Notes under the pieces: model-generated
The model's input: the letters and a program-made list of their open reading frames with translations, nothing else
Database searches by the model: none
Told to the model about the DNA's origin: nothing
In this document: piece after piece, positions 30,201-39,982 of the stretch
Numbering within the stretch: position 1 is the stretch's first letter
Layout of the letters: the number at the start of each line of letters is the position of its first letter
Translations under genes and position numbers: made by a program
NCBI GenBank assembly: GCA_963575745.1
Contig: CAUYUJ010014615.1
Coordinates: forward strand, 1,342,970-1,406,969
Direction of reading: 5' to 3'
From: Prorocentrum cordatum
Taxonomy: Eukaryota; Sar; Dinophyceae; Prorocentrales; Prorocentraceae
DNA length: 64,000 nucleotides

Positions 30201-32471
30201 ATCGGGCCAATCTTCAGCCTCGCCGTCGTCCTCTGCCCGGGCCGCACGGCCCCACATCTCTCGCACGATTTCAAACACTCGTGTGCGAAGGGTATCCCCG
30301 CCATACTTTAAGGCCTCAGCTACGAACCCGTCTTCTCCGGGTTGTCGCCCTGTTTGCATTTTCTTGACACAGGCCGCCAACTCAGGGTCGGTGGGAGGAG
30401 CGGCAAGCCACTCCGCGACCACCGCCGTCTGTGGCACGTGCTGCCACACATGCTCAGCAACGACCCCCACGTCCCGGGAGATGGCAGCAAAGTGTTTCTT
30501 CCACTTCTCCCGCTCCCCGGCGACGTCCCCGGCGCTCCAGCGACCGGAGTCGCATCTGTCCCCGCGCCGAAGCCGGAGGTCTCGAAAGAGCCTAAACAAC
30601 TCGCCCTGGTCCCCGCTACGGGCCGCAGCGGAAGCCTGAGTGCCAATGTCTCGCCAGTACGCGTTCTCCAACTGACGCAAGGACCGGCGACGATCCCGCC
30701 GCGCCAACCGCCACGCCTCTAAAGCGGCGGCTTTGGTATCCTCTGACGCCATTTTCCAAGCTGTCTCGGCCTTGGACACAGCCTCGTCGAGTCGGCGCTT
30801 TGTGTCCTCATGGCCCTGAAGCCACGGGATCTGGTGCCTTTTGACCCGCACACCCAACACTTCCAACGCGACTTCCTTCACAATCCGACAGACGTCCCGC
30901 CACACGGGCGGAGATGCACAGCCTAGGAGGCGCTCGGTGATCAATTTTTCGAAATCGCTCCTGGCCCGCTTGGCAAGACCAGAAGACCCCGCCATGGCAC
31001 CGTAATTGGGAACAGGTTCGCGGGCCTCGTCAACAGTGGCCACACGAGCCCACTCCACGTCAAGCCGACCACACACTTCAACCGGCTCATGGTCCGTGTA
31101 TGGGGCCCACGGTACCACCCCGTCCTCCCTCTCATCTCCTCCCCCCAGACTCCTACCCCCTTTTCGCCTACTCCGTCGCCCAAGCTCGTCCTGTTGGCCC
31201 CGTGGACCAAAATGGAGGGTGCGGCACGACGTGAAAAACTTCCGGTCCCGTGGCCGGACGAGCACGTGGTCGAGCTGGTGGGCGGAGCGGTACCGCAGGT
31301 GCCACCACGTGGCAGGCTGAGGCTGCTCATACATACTACTGAGGATACATAAAGGGACTGATTGGCACATAGCCACCAGATCACGCCCACTGTCCGTGCG
31401 GCGCGGTGAAGCATGAAGACCCAACACACTACGCTCCTCGTCATTTTGGGGCCGGCCGACTTCAGCATTGAAGTCCCCACCGACGATCACCAACTGATTC
31501 GCGCCCCGGACACGGGCCTCGACGAAGCGCAGCTCTTCATGGAAACGGTCCCTGGCAGCGACGGCAGCTGGATTCACCCCTGAGACTGGGGCGTAGCACG
31601 CCAGCAGAGAGATGCCTCTGCGTCGTCCCTCCCGGGGAATCACCACAGCCATGACACGGATACCGGTCCGCCCGTCCCTGCCCCGAACAACTACCTTCGA
31701 TCCAGAAGTCCTCCATGCTTCAGACAACTTACTCCCAAGCACAACGCAGACCTTCCCCCTAATGATGAAAGTCCACCTCCTCCCCCCTTCCTCATACTCC
31801 CTCACCCCATTACGTGTGAATTTCACATCAGAAAACAAAGCGAAATCCCATTTCCTACCATTGAGCACTGAGAGGACAGCACCAATCTTGATGGCAGGGC
31901 TCTCGTTGCCACGTTCTGTCCCCAGCTTCCGCGTGTTCCAGGTTCCACCTCGGAAAAACCATGCTGTGTGCGCCTTTCGGAGACGTCCCTCCCGCCGTAG
32001 CATGGCAAGTTTATGCATGGCACGGCACTGCATAGCACGGGAAGCCTTCTTATTCTTGATCCGCTTGTGAGCCCGGATCCTCGCAACACGTCGCTGGCAC
32101 CGAGTTGTGCCTGAAGGAAACGTAGGGCCATCTTCAGACACAGTCGCCGAGACGCCTGTCAAAGTGAGCACCGACACCGACGCGCGTTGGCCAGACGAGT
32201 CGTCGGTCTGCCCCCCAGGACCCGCGACTGGCACCGAAGCCCCAGCCGGAGCCGAAGCCCCCACGGAGGAAAGAGCCGAAGCCCCAACCGCCTCCGCGGC
32301 GTGATTGTCCCGGGGAGGGTGTGCACTCCCGCCCCCCCACCTACCAGACGGCACAGGGGATGGCCGGCCCGAACACATCCAAGAGAACCCAGCCACGGCG
32401 GCAATCGACCATACCCCTCCAGAAGCTCCAGCAGGGGCACCCCTAAAGGGGTTGGGGTTAGCCTCATCCAT
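27213..32471 (-). CDS. LINE polyprotein: endonuclease, reverse transcriptase, RNase H
   Basis: Uninterrupted frame. I place the start at 32471 (MDEANPNPFRG), because codons upstream to 32768 are Val/Met/Ile runs from an ATC microsatellite; this gives 1752 residues. An apurinic-type endonuclease spans about 174-466 with GGDFNAEVG near 332 and YTDHEP at 458-463. Reverse transcriptase spans about 757-1031 with YDIEKAYPRV (Asp 851) and LGFADDTAVVG (FADD 987-990). A C2H2-like finger (YSCPVCSKTFGTGNQLQYH) lies near 1313-1338 after a proline run. RNase H follows with Asp 1410 (ATDGSG), Glu 1466 (AELS), Asp 1494 (YDSEY) and Asp 1549 (ELADRAA). The C-terminus has CKKCG, CRKCH and CATCGK zinc-binding motifs. 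It would nick the target and prime cDNA synthesis there. All catalytic residues look intact, so it may be active or recent. Confidence 0.92.
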   Translation of the reverse strand: MDEANPNPFRGAPAGASGGVWSIAAVAGFSWMCSGRPSPVPSGRWGGGSAHPPRDNHAAEAVGASALSSVGASAPAGASVPVAGPGGQTDDSSGQRASVSVLTLTGVSATVSEDGPTFPSGTTRCQRRVARIRAHKRIKNKKASRAMQCRAMHKLAMLRREGRLRKAHTAWFFRGGTWNTRKLGTERGNESPAIKIGAVLSVLNGRKWDFALFSDVKFTRNGVREYEEGGRRWTFIIRGKVCVVLGSKLSEAWRTSGSKVVVRGRDGRTGIRVMAVVIPREGRRRGISLLACYAPVSGVNPAAVAARDRFHEELRFVEARVRGANQLVIVGGDFNAEVGRPQNDEERSVLGLHASPRRTDSGRDLVAMCQSVPLCILSSMYEQPQPATWWHLRYRSAHQLDHVLVRPRDRKFFTSCRTLHFGPRGQQDELGRRSRRKGGRSLGGGDEREDGVVPWAPYTDHEPVEVCGRLDVEWARVATVDEAREPVPNYGAMAGSSGLAKRARSDFEKLITERLLGCASPPVWRDVCRIVKEVALEVLGVRVKRHQIPWLQGHEDTKRRLDEAVSKAETAWKMASEDTKAAALEAWRLARRDRRRSLRQLENAYWRDIGTQASAAARSGDQGELFRLFRDLRLRRGDRCDSGRWSAGDVAGEREKWKKHFAAISRDVGVVAEHVWQHVPQTAVVAEWLAAPPTDPELAACVKKMQTGRQPGEDGFVAEALKYGGDTLRTRVFEIVREMWGRAARAEDDGEAEDWPDEWKVGLVVPLWKQKGNRSDKNTWRGITLLSVGSKLVARVVASRLAQWSEGIMAEEQSGFRRGRGTDDALQVARRIIEEARALTNGNAVVISFYDIEKAYPRVCRPALWRLLERRGCPLEFIRVCKALHEHTGYKVRVLQGLSSQWYPLRGLREGCPSSPPLFNVFHDAVLRDFRLRRKRRADAAGHSPGLAWDYQIDGKLNKRARTRTHISGEKGFASTVRSTVIGDLGFADDTAVVGMADEMRVADPLFEATMADWDEKLNRGKTERLRVCGVPPAPYDVLTEFEVVQVKHIGGIHCRSGALTADTTKRVAAGNALVKSLAKGWAVGTAHGRGRTSGVDICTRLHIVHACVIGLLTSASRSRGWTQHDLRRIQRVANYGVRRAFGMDVLIMRDLEVSDSMMYRAAQWRSMEDLTARLALQWLGHVARMPVWRVPKQVLFGWLSARGGTPTVGRIWQYQWLRKCVRKLSVAEIDWFRRAQHRRGWRRAIDASFPGEPLTTEQRAAINAWRPGAPLPSSGAGSSLSSSVVPPPPPPPPPPPPPPPPSPPDDDEEGGQETAYSCPVCSKTFGTGNQLQYHYDAAHSVRDPMLVTSLSHQCPDCKQYMGRDVKYHKATCPARLELRDALQVEFGKWEPVLHGPHAAPPLGWWVATDGSGLDGEAGWGAVIFRYEGPGSPGVVPDYVLHAPVVCRAWDHRWMGARTQTNNTAELSAIGETMHWLLNEAPDGGDVPVHIRYDSEYAANTARGLWEVKSNEELAETVRGLTEQVMARRQVTWEHVYGHTGVHDNELADRAADLGRQGMVSEQSLRWLSPPPQVAALCWQDVDFCKKCGIQVLSKDIKWHFRRCTAVGFAIAPGMAKCRKCHVEVKEGCRHAHENKCRGSELLNRTCATCGKVFEPTDPPGMLSRPCGVHEKWCRGVRVPAPPDPLAPAAVAPVAAPVAPKAKPKAKGGAKVMAAGRGRGAAAKARGRAPGRGHPGPGANLRLALRRPAGHG
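28561..28614. repeat. (GGA)n triplet run inside the LINE ORF
   Basis: GGAGGA triplets on the plus strand encode about 20 consecutive prolines in the minus-strand LINE protein, between its reverse transcriptase and zinc-finger/RNase H parts, keeping frame. Confidence 0.9.
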
Positions 32472-32639
32472 GGCCCCCACCACCCAGAACAAGTGAAAGA
32501 GCACAATAACAAAGACACCTAGCGATGGGTTGGGTAGGACACACACCCGAGAACACATAACAAGAACACAGACAAGTAGAGGTGGGGAGGATGAGTTTAC
32601 CGACGAGCGGCCACGTGGAGGCCTGTGCACCTGCTCGTC

Positions 32640-32930
32640 CATCATCATCACCATATCTATAATTATCACCATGAACATCATGACCATAATGATCTTCATC
32701 ATCATAACCGTCACCATTAACATCACGATCGAAGTTACCATCACCACCACCACCACAACCACAACCATACCATCTTCAAAATATTGTCATTATTATCATC
32801 ATAGATCGTCATCATCATCATCATCGTCATCATCATCATCATCACCATCGTCATGACCACCACCACCATCATCACCATCATGATCATCACCATCACCATC
32901 ATCACCAATATCATCATCATCATCACCAAT

Positions 32931-32967
<37 letters not shown>

Positions 32968-33155
32968 CCATCACCATCATTATCGGCACCACCATCCTCA
33001 TCATCAACATCCGCACCACCATCACCATCACCGCCTCCACCGCCATGTTCATCACCATCATCACCATCATCATCACCACCATCGTCACCACAATCGCCAG
33101 CATCGTCATAACCGTAGTCATCGTCATTGTCACCGTCATCATCACCCCTCCTCCT
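32640..33155. repeat. (ATC)n microsatellite, diverged
   Basis: CATCATCACC, ATCACCATCAT and CATCGTCATC triplets with AT-rich beginnings. It lies immediately 5' of the LINE ORF in the transcription sense and supplies the spurious N-terminal Met/Val/Ile codons. Confidence 0.93.
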
Positions 33156-34514
33156 CCAGCCTCCCCTCCTCTGACGAGAAAGGAGCAGGGGCCTGCCGGA
33201 GGGGGCCGGGCTGGCCGCGGCGCGAGAGGAGAAGGGGCGAGGAACCAGCTCTGCGGCAGGCAGCCTGTAAGAAACGGAGCGGCATCAATGCCACAGGTGG
33301 GATTGCCTTGCCGACGATGGCCGCAGGCCAAGTCAAGCAGCCCAACACGAAACAAAACTTCCCATCGAAACGGTCTGTGGCCGCAGACGCGGCATGTGAC
33401 CGAAAGAAGCATGTTGTGTAGGGGTTTGCGGTGCCCCATCAAGGCTATCCCACCCGCGAAACGCTAAACTAGAACCGCGGCATGCTCCGCAGGCGGCATG
33501 GAAGAATACGCTGGCGAAGAACGGCTTGCATCCCCAGCCTGCATCACGTCGAAACGTTCGTCGCCCGAAAAGCGCGCATAAAACGCGCGCGTTTTAGCAG
33601 GTGTGTTCCAACCGCCCTGCGTTTGGATGACTTTTTCGGGGGCGCCCCCATGGGTGTTCCACCAATGCGCCCCGCCTTCCCTAGGCGAGTGCAAGCCCGC
33701 GGTGCTGTCGCGACACTCGGCGCCGAGGTCCTGGCGAAGAGCATCATCGCCAGCTGCTGTTGCGGGAAGCACTCCTTTCACGCTGGGAAAAACTGTAGGG
33801 TGGTTGCCCCAAATTGACTTTTTGGGGGCCTGTCAAGCGCGCGGCGGGCCACAGGGGCAACAATCGCCAAACTGCGGTATGGGCGGGACGAAGCAACTCA
33901 TACTTCGACCGAACGGATTGTTATTCTGCCCGCGAAGGAGTAGCTCGACGCTGGTTGCGCCGAAGCGGGCGTCGCTACACAATAAAGCTCACATTTCCAA
34001 ACGCCGACGAAGGCGGACAAAGCACACGGCTGCCGATGCTGAGTTGCGCGCGCCGTCGGCAGATCCCCCCGCCAAACTGGGTCAGCTCACTCATGCTCAG
34101 AAAGTGCTTGGATGATGAGAACGTGTGGTCGCAACCATTCTGCAAACTGCGCCAGAAAAGTGAGGCTCTAATTATGCGATTTCCCAAGCCGCCATGGAAT
34201 TTCTCTGCACATGCCAGCGCTGTACCGCGGACTTGGCCCTAACAACGGTATTCCACGGTCACCTTTCTTGAAAACAAACATATATTGACTTCAACGTCCG
34301 CGTTGAGTGGCAGCAGAGACAACCCCAAACATATGTCCACACTGCTGATGGTGCCGCGAAATCTGCGGCCGTACTGGCTGGAATTATCCCGGCAAAGCAA
34401 CCTAACAGCGATGTGTAGGAGCATATCTGGAAGCATTCCCCTTAAGATTCAGATGAGAATCCAGTTGTAGAATTCTGCTGTTCTCGCAGTCGTAGTCGCA
34501 TTCGCGATGACAGT
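33156..34514. other. Unassigned stretch
   Basis: No repeat structure beyond short duplicates. Apart from the small minus-strand frame at 33464-33781 nothing looks coding. Confidence 0.4.
33464..33781 (-). CDS. Hypothetical fragment
   Basis: A 105-codon minus frame with protein-like composition in its centre: APEKVIQTQGGWNTPAKTRA, then FYARFSGDERFDVMQ. The GGW...TRAFYAR pattern faintly recalls the C-terminal end of tyrosine recombinases, where a tryptophan-containing stretch precedes the nucleophilic tyrosine. No Arg/His catalytic residues can be seen in the short frame. Without upstream exons it cannot be assigned, and chance is a real possibility. Confidence 0.25.
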   Translation of the reverse strand: MKGVLPATAAGDDALRQDLGAECRDSTAGLHSPREGGAHWWNTHGGAPEKVIQTQGGWNTPAKTRAFYARFSGDERFDVMQAGDASRSSPAYSSMPPAEHAAVLV

Positions 34515-35162
34515 CGCAGTGGCAACGGCAGTCGCAGTCACAGCCTCAGCCTCAGCCTGCCTCAGCCTCAGCCTCAGCCTGCCTCAGCCTCAGCCTGCCT
34601 CAGCCTCAGCCTCAGCCTGCTTCAGCCTCAGCCTCAGTCTGCCTTCAGCCTCGGCCTCAGCCTCAGCCTGCCTCAGCCTCAGCCTGCCTCAGCCTCAGCC
34701 TGCCTCAGCATCAGCCTCAGCCTCAGCCTCAGCCTGCCTCAGCCTCAGCCTGCTTCAGCCTCAGCCTCAGTCTGCCTGCAGCCTTGGCCTCAGCCTCAGC
34801 CTGCCTCAGCCTCAGCCTGCATCAGCCTCAGCCTCAGCCTCAGCCTGCCTCAACATCAGCCTGCCTCAGCCTCAGTCTCAGCCTCAGCCTGCCTCAGCCT
34901 TAGCCTCAGCCTTAGCCTCAGCCTCAGCCTCAGTCTGCCTGCAGCCTTGGCCTCAGCCTCAGCCTGCCTCAGCCTGAGCCTCAGCCTGAGCCTCAGCCTC
35001 AGCCTCAGCCTCAGCCTGCCTCAGCCTCAGCCTCAGCCTCAGCCTCAGCCTCAGCCTCAGCCTCAGCTTCAGCCTCAGTCTCAGTCTGCCTTCAGCCTCG
35101 GCCTCAGCCTCAGCCTGCCTCAGCCTCAGCCTGCCGCAGCCTCAGCATCAGCCTGCCTCAGC
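34515..35162. repeat. (CAGCCT)n hexamer array
   Basis: About 650 bp of CAGCCT with CTGCCT, CAGTCT and TTGGCC variants. Higher-order blocks marked by CAGTCTGCCTGCAGCCTTGG recur near 34768 and 34930, and by CAGTCTGCCTTCAGCCTCGG near 34635 and 35080. Plus-strand frames read as Ser-Ala, Pro-Gln or Ser-Leu dipeptides. Confidence 0.95.
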
Positions 35163-35722
35163 ATTCAAAGTGTGGCCCGGGAATGGAGTTCTGCGAACTC
35201 GAAGAACACGAAGTGGCCTACAGTTGGCTCCGGGCATTCAAAATCATTCCCAGGAACGGAGTTCTGGGAACTCGAAGACAACGAAAAGGCCTACAATTGG
35301 CTCCGGGCATTCAAACTGTGGCCCGGGAATGGAATTCTGGGAACTCGAAGATCACGAAGTGGCCTACAGTTGGCTCCGGGCATTCAAAATCATGCCCAAG
35401 AATGGAATTCTGGGAACTCGAAGAACACGAAGTGGCGTACAGTTGGCTCCGGGCATTCAAAATGTGGCCCGGGAGTGGAGTTCTGGGAAGTGGAAGAGCA
35501 CGAAGTGGCCTACAGTTGGCTCCGGGCATTCAAAATGTGGCCCGGGAATGGTGTTCTGGGAAGTCCAAGAGCACTACAGTTGGCTCCGGGCATCCAAAAT
35601 GTGGCCCGGGAATGGTGTTCTGGGAAGTCGAAGAGCACGAAGTGGCCTACAGTTGGCTCCGGGCATTCAAAATGTGGCCGGGGAATGGAGTTCTGGGAGG
35701 TCGAAGAGCACGAAGTGTGTGA
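35161..35722. repeat. 73-bp tandem repeat open in all three forward frames
   Basis: Unit core: CAGTTGGCTCCGGGCATTCA, AATGTGGCCCGGGAATGG, TTCTGGGAA, CGAAGAGCACGAAGTGGC. Starts of the CAGTTGG word fall at 35221, 35294, 35367, 35440, 35513, 35577 and 35650: exact 73-bp steps except one 64-bp unit lacking 9 bases. As 73 leaves remainder 1 when divided by 3, a ribosome would cycle through all three frames with a 73-residue period, and none contains a stop. Confidence 0.95.
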
Positions 35723-36837
35723 CTGTTTGCTTAAAACGAGCCCGGCCCTCGCCTATCCGGCTCCCGCCCAGACCCCCCTGGGGAGTCATCAGATGCTCTC
35801 TTTTGACTCCATTAGAAACCTATCAGTCTTCGCTGTTAGGTAAAAATTCCGCTACTGGCGAAGTGCACGCTACCAAAGCATGCAGGTCCCCTAGTTTCTC
35901 GTGCAACCGCCACTTGTCAAACTGATCCAGGTCGCCGCTTGTCGGTGCCACGCAAACGGGATGCCGCGCAATGGTCTGGGCGGTCATCCTCGCCTCAAGG
36001 GCGCCTGCCGAAAAGCGGTGGCCGGCGCCCCAGACGGAACCGCCCCCGGCGGGAACTGGAGTGGGCGCGAGGGCTCAAGTCGCCCGGGTTGTCTAGCGGG
36101 CGCCGCCACGACATGCTGAGCCAAAGCGGCTTGGGGAAACACGCATGAGAGACTGATGCGCGCCGTGGAAGTTCAGGCGAAACGACCGATGCATGTTTGT
36201 GTTTTTTCCGATGCGGGCGGGACGCACGCGGGTGCTCCGTGGAGCAGGATTCGCAAACCACGCGCAAACAATCACAAATCATGAATGGACGAGGCCCCCA
36301 GGATCCCGAGGGCGCTCCAAAGAGACTTCTAGAAGCATCCCGGCCCTCCTTGTGAGGCGCGCGAATCAAAGCAAAACAGCCAATACGAAATTGAGCAACG
36401 TCGTTATTACTGCAGTGGACGAGACTCCCCTTCCCTGGGATCCTTTTCATGCCAAGGGTTGTGGTCCTGGGGGGGTAGGGCTGGGGGGGGTTCCCAATGT
36501 GGGTCCCGGGCCAGAATGCCCCCAACCCCTGGTGGGGGCCGGGGCCAAAGAGGCCCCCAAAAACCCCAAACCGTGCCTAAGGAACCGCCAGGAGACCCCA
36601 GGAGATACTCAAAGGCTCTAAAGGTACTCCCAAAACTTCGTTGGGATGTTTGGGCGCCTTTGGGGGGCTTCGTGTAGAACATTGGGCACTCTTGAGGGCG
36701 TCTCATCACGACCTTCCCGAATGCCTTTTCCATCGTGGGGGTCGTCGTCAACGGACGGCGGCGCTGGCCGTAAAGCCCGGGGAAATCAGGTAGATCGAGA
36801 AAATCAATCCCAAATCGAGCTTCCAAATGACGCCGCG
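35723..36837. other. Unassigned stretch
   Basis: No convincing coding frame. A GGCCCCC-rich part near 36460-36600 resembles the dispersed repeat family weakly. Confidence 0.4.
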
Positions 36838-36873
36838 CATCATCATCACCATCACCATCACCATCACCATCAC

Positions 36874-36920
<47 letters not shown>

Positions 36921-36921
36921 G

Positions 36922-36971
<50 letters not shown>

Positions 36972-37119
36972 ACAACATCACCACCACCAATCATCATCAA
37001 CACCAACATCACAACCATCATCAGCAGCATCATCATGATCAACGACAAGAACACCATCACCATCACCACCAACAGCAACATCATCATCATCATCAAATAT
37101 CATCGACGTCATCCGCACG

Positions 37120-37152
<33 letters not shown>

Positions 37153-37153
37153 G

Positions 37154-37202
<49 letters not shown>

Positions 37203-37205
37203 GGT
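36838..37205. repeat. (ATC)n microsatellite
   Basis: Long CATCAT runs with CACCATCACC, CATCAGCAT and AACATC interruptions. Long His, Ile/Ser or Met/Asp frames across it are artefacts. Confidence 0.95.
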
Positions 37206-37329
37206 TACCATCATCATTGTCATCGTCCGCGCCCCCACCATACATGCGCAAGTATAGGCGCATATTGAATCCGCAGACGGCCGCATTTGACGGCACGTCG
37301 GGCCATGAATTGCACGTAGGTTATATGCA

Positions 37330-37530
37330 ACACTATTGGGCCCAATGGTACATATATATATAAATACAAATATAAATACACAATTATAGTTACTTACTTA
37401 CATCAATACATGTACACATATCTACATATAGAGACACATGTGGATGGATATGTGTGCATGGATGAACCATAGATATATAATGGAAGACACACACACACAC
37501 GCACATATATATATATATATATACATATGT
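37330..37530. repeat. AT-rich tract with TA and CA microsatellites
   Basis: TACATATATATATAAATAC near 37350, TACTTACTTACAT near 37391, then an ACACACACAC run at 37488-37503 followed by ATATATATATATATAC. A G run and A run (GGGGGGGGGG, AAAAAA) follow at 37591-37606. Confidence 0.9.
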
Positions 37531-37882
37531 CACTCGCAACACCAAAACGTCCAAATATCAGGCATCAAACTTGCAGTGAACTGCTCTGGGGGGGGGGGGA
37601 AAAAAAGTGCTCGCCTGAATCGACGTCTCTTGGGCACCACGCGGAATATGATTATGATCTGTGCGGCACTCGGAAGCGGCGCGCACATAACCCAGTTCCC
37701 CGTGGGGTCCTCGGCTTAGCCCTCTTCCCCGAGCGGTGAGGAGGGTGGTGCGCTAGCCTGGGGAACGGCGAGGAGGGTGAGGAGGCGACATCGAAGCGGA
37801 CGAAGGGAAAGAGGGGTCTCTCTCTCTCTCTCTCTCTCGAGTCGCGAGTCGACAATGCAGGAGGCTGGGAGTTCGAACGGCC
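37531..37882. other. Non-coding with TC microsatellite
   Basis: No gene is visible. A TC dinucleotide run lies at about 37816-37838 (TCTCTCTCTCTCTC). Confidence 0.5.
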
Positions 37883-38561
37883 TCAGGAGCCGATGTCGCG
37901 GCCCTCGTCGCCGTATGCGATGGAATAGTGGTCGGCGGAGTGGCCGTCGGATTCGAGTGCGCGGCCGGAGGTGCTGCGCTCGTCAAGGTAGGAGGTGGAG
38001 CACCGGTCGGTGGAGTGGCCGTCGGAATGGGGGTACTGGCCTAGGTCGCGGCACGCGTCGCCCTCCATCAAGGAGCACATGTACACGGCCAGCTCGTCCT
38101 CCACGAGGCCCGCGGGAGCAGGGCCAGCGCGCGCTGTCTTCTGGGCGTTGTGGAGCGCATTCATGATGGCCTTCCGTATCCTCATGTCCCTGCAGTTGAA
38201 CATTATTGGTATGCTGTTCTTGTACGTGCTCTCGAGCTTGCAGATCGGGGAGATGTCCTGGCCCTGGTTCGTGTACATGTGGTGGATGAACTGGTCGTCT
38301 TTGCTACTCGCGCCGATGTCCAGGGTCGCCGGAGACTCCATCATAGCCATCGATGCGCCTGGTGCTGGGGGGGGGCCTTCCGCGTCCTTGTTCTTCTTGG
38401 CGCATGGCCCTCGCGTATTTGTTTTTCTCCTTCTCGGTCGCGTCGACCAACGTGTCGGCCTCGCCCGCTTTCACCGTCGTGATGATGCATCCCTTGACCT
38501 CGCGGACCTGCTTGACATTCTGGCAAGTCGCTCTCAAGATGTTGTGGATCAGTTCCTTCAT
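37883..38561 (-). CDS. Coding-like minus-strand segment, unrecognised
   Basis: Two overlapping minus frames have protein-like composition. The first (38561-38304) starts MKELIHNILRATCQNVKQ and continues REVKGCIITTVKAGEADTL and ATEKEKNKYARAMRQEEQ. The second (38350-37883) has ESPATLDIGASSKDDQFIHH, ICKLESTYKNSIPIMFN, RIRKAIMNALHNAQK and ELAVYMCSLMEGDACRDLG. The switch near 38340 suggests an intron or frameshift in one gene. No family was recognised. It lies downstream of other minus-strand coding-like segments, so it may be their 3' end. Confidence 0.45.
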
Positions 38562-39098
38562 GTCCGCGTCATCTTCGGCGCTGCCTTGGCCTTGGAAGCG
38601 GCTCCACGCCTGCGCCTGACGCGCGCGAGGGCCACCTTCTCGCCCCCCAAGCCCCTTCGCCCGACCTCCGTCGCGAGGTTGGCTCCGCGATCTGTCTGGC
38701 CTGGCGCCTTAGTGCCCGCCATTCCCAGAGGCTGCCGAGGATTCCTGGCGGCGGCGGGGGGGGCACTGATCGGCGTGCGTCCTGGGGCGGATGGCAACGG
38801 AGGTGTTCGCGCAGCGCGCTGCACTCCTCGCGCGGCCGCTGGCATATCGGACGCGTTAAGGTCTTGGCGATGCGAGTGAAAATGGTGCAGTTGTCCGATC
38901 CGCGCGACACGCGCGCGCTCGCCGCGGTGCCGCGACGCGGTGTTGCGCGCGCGCTCGTGCCAGGAGTGTCGTGCCACATTTGGTGCACTCGTTCGCGATC
39001 GTAGTCTGCGATAGAAGCCAGCGCGCCCCGTGTTCTCCTCCTGGCGTTGGCCTCCGTGGGCGCGCGCGCAGTGGCATCGCGCTTTCCTGCGCTGTCAT

Positions 39099-39104
<6 letters not shown>

Positions 39105-39133
<29 letters not shown>

Positions 39134-39134
39134 G
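39105..39134. repeat. Run of 30 consecutive G
   Basis: Uninterrupted G homopolymer after AAAAGAG. It encodes Pro in the opposing minus frames. The length may be an assembly estimate. Confidence 0.93.
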
Positions 39135-39916
39135 CGTTTCGTGCGCGCAAGTGAGCCGTCCAGCTCCATCTGGCGGGGCGAACTCCGACAGGCGCCCGGC
39201 TTGAGCTCCTGGCGGCGCCGAGGCGCGCGGCAGGTGGGCCGCCCTCGTCGCGCCGACGTCGACGCAGCAGAAAACCCCCGCGGCGTCGGGGTTTCCACAA
39301 GTTGCGCGCCAGCCCTTCCAAGGCAAGCGCGCCCTGGATGTCCGTCGCGATTTGTCTGGCCGCGGAGCGGGCGTCGGCGCGGTGCTGACGCTGCCGTCGT
39401 CGTCGAGAGCGCGCGGTGCCACTGGTGGGTCGCCGCCCCGAAATAAGAATGCCCCGTGCACGGCTCGCCGGACGAAGCGGGGGCCATGTGCTGGGGTTCC
39501 TCCAGGTGGGCAGCTGCACCTTGTAGTGGCTTCAGCCGAAGTACTTTGAGCTCGATTGAGCTCGGGGCGATCTCCCATCGCCCCCAGACCCTGGCTGCGG
39601 GCAATGCCTCGTAGCGATCCCGGGTGCTCATGCGCCCTTGGCCCTTCAGGGTGGCCAAGAGCTCATCGCCGACTGAAGTGTCCAGCTTCTTGTAGTCTGC
39701 GGCGTCGAGGTAGAGGGCCTCGGCGGCGCTGAGCGCGGCCTTGTAGACCGCAGCTTCAATGGCGTTTCGATCGTCGCGGGGCACGGCTGAACCAGAAGTG
39801 ACGTCATTGGCACCAGCCCGCGCTGGCGTCGCGATGCCGACATTCTCGATCACCTCCGATGGCTTCCTTGCGTCGGACACGCCGCCGACGCGCCTCATGG
39901 AGGTGATGTTCTGCAC
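39135..39916 (-). CDS. Coding-like minus-strand segment, unrecognised
   Basis: The minus frame from 39916 begins MQNITSMRRVGGVSDARK and has a helix-rich, plausible stretch: SEVIENVGIATPARAG, RNAIEAAVYKAALSAAEALY, DAADYKKLDTSVGDELLATL and STRDRYEALPAARVWGRWE. It then fades into Arg/Ala-rich sequence and ends at the poly-G run, where it translates as polyproline. No family is recognised. The first 140 residues are the most convincing, so an exon ending around 39490 is likely. Confidence 0.42.
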
Positions 39917-39982
39917 TGGGCCCTCTCGTCAGCGAAGGAGGCGCAGTGGATGCCTCGGATGGGAACACTGCGCACATTCTCC

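Noticed and set aside
32472-32768. N-terminal Met/Val/Ile extension of the LINE protein
   Set aside because: It is translated ATC microsatellite; the Met at 32471 begins ordinary sequence.
33464-33781. Tyrosine recombinase (crypton-like) gene
   Set aside because: Only a faint C-terminal resemblance; no Arg-His-Arg-Tyr set can be traced.
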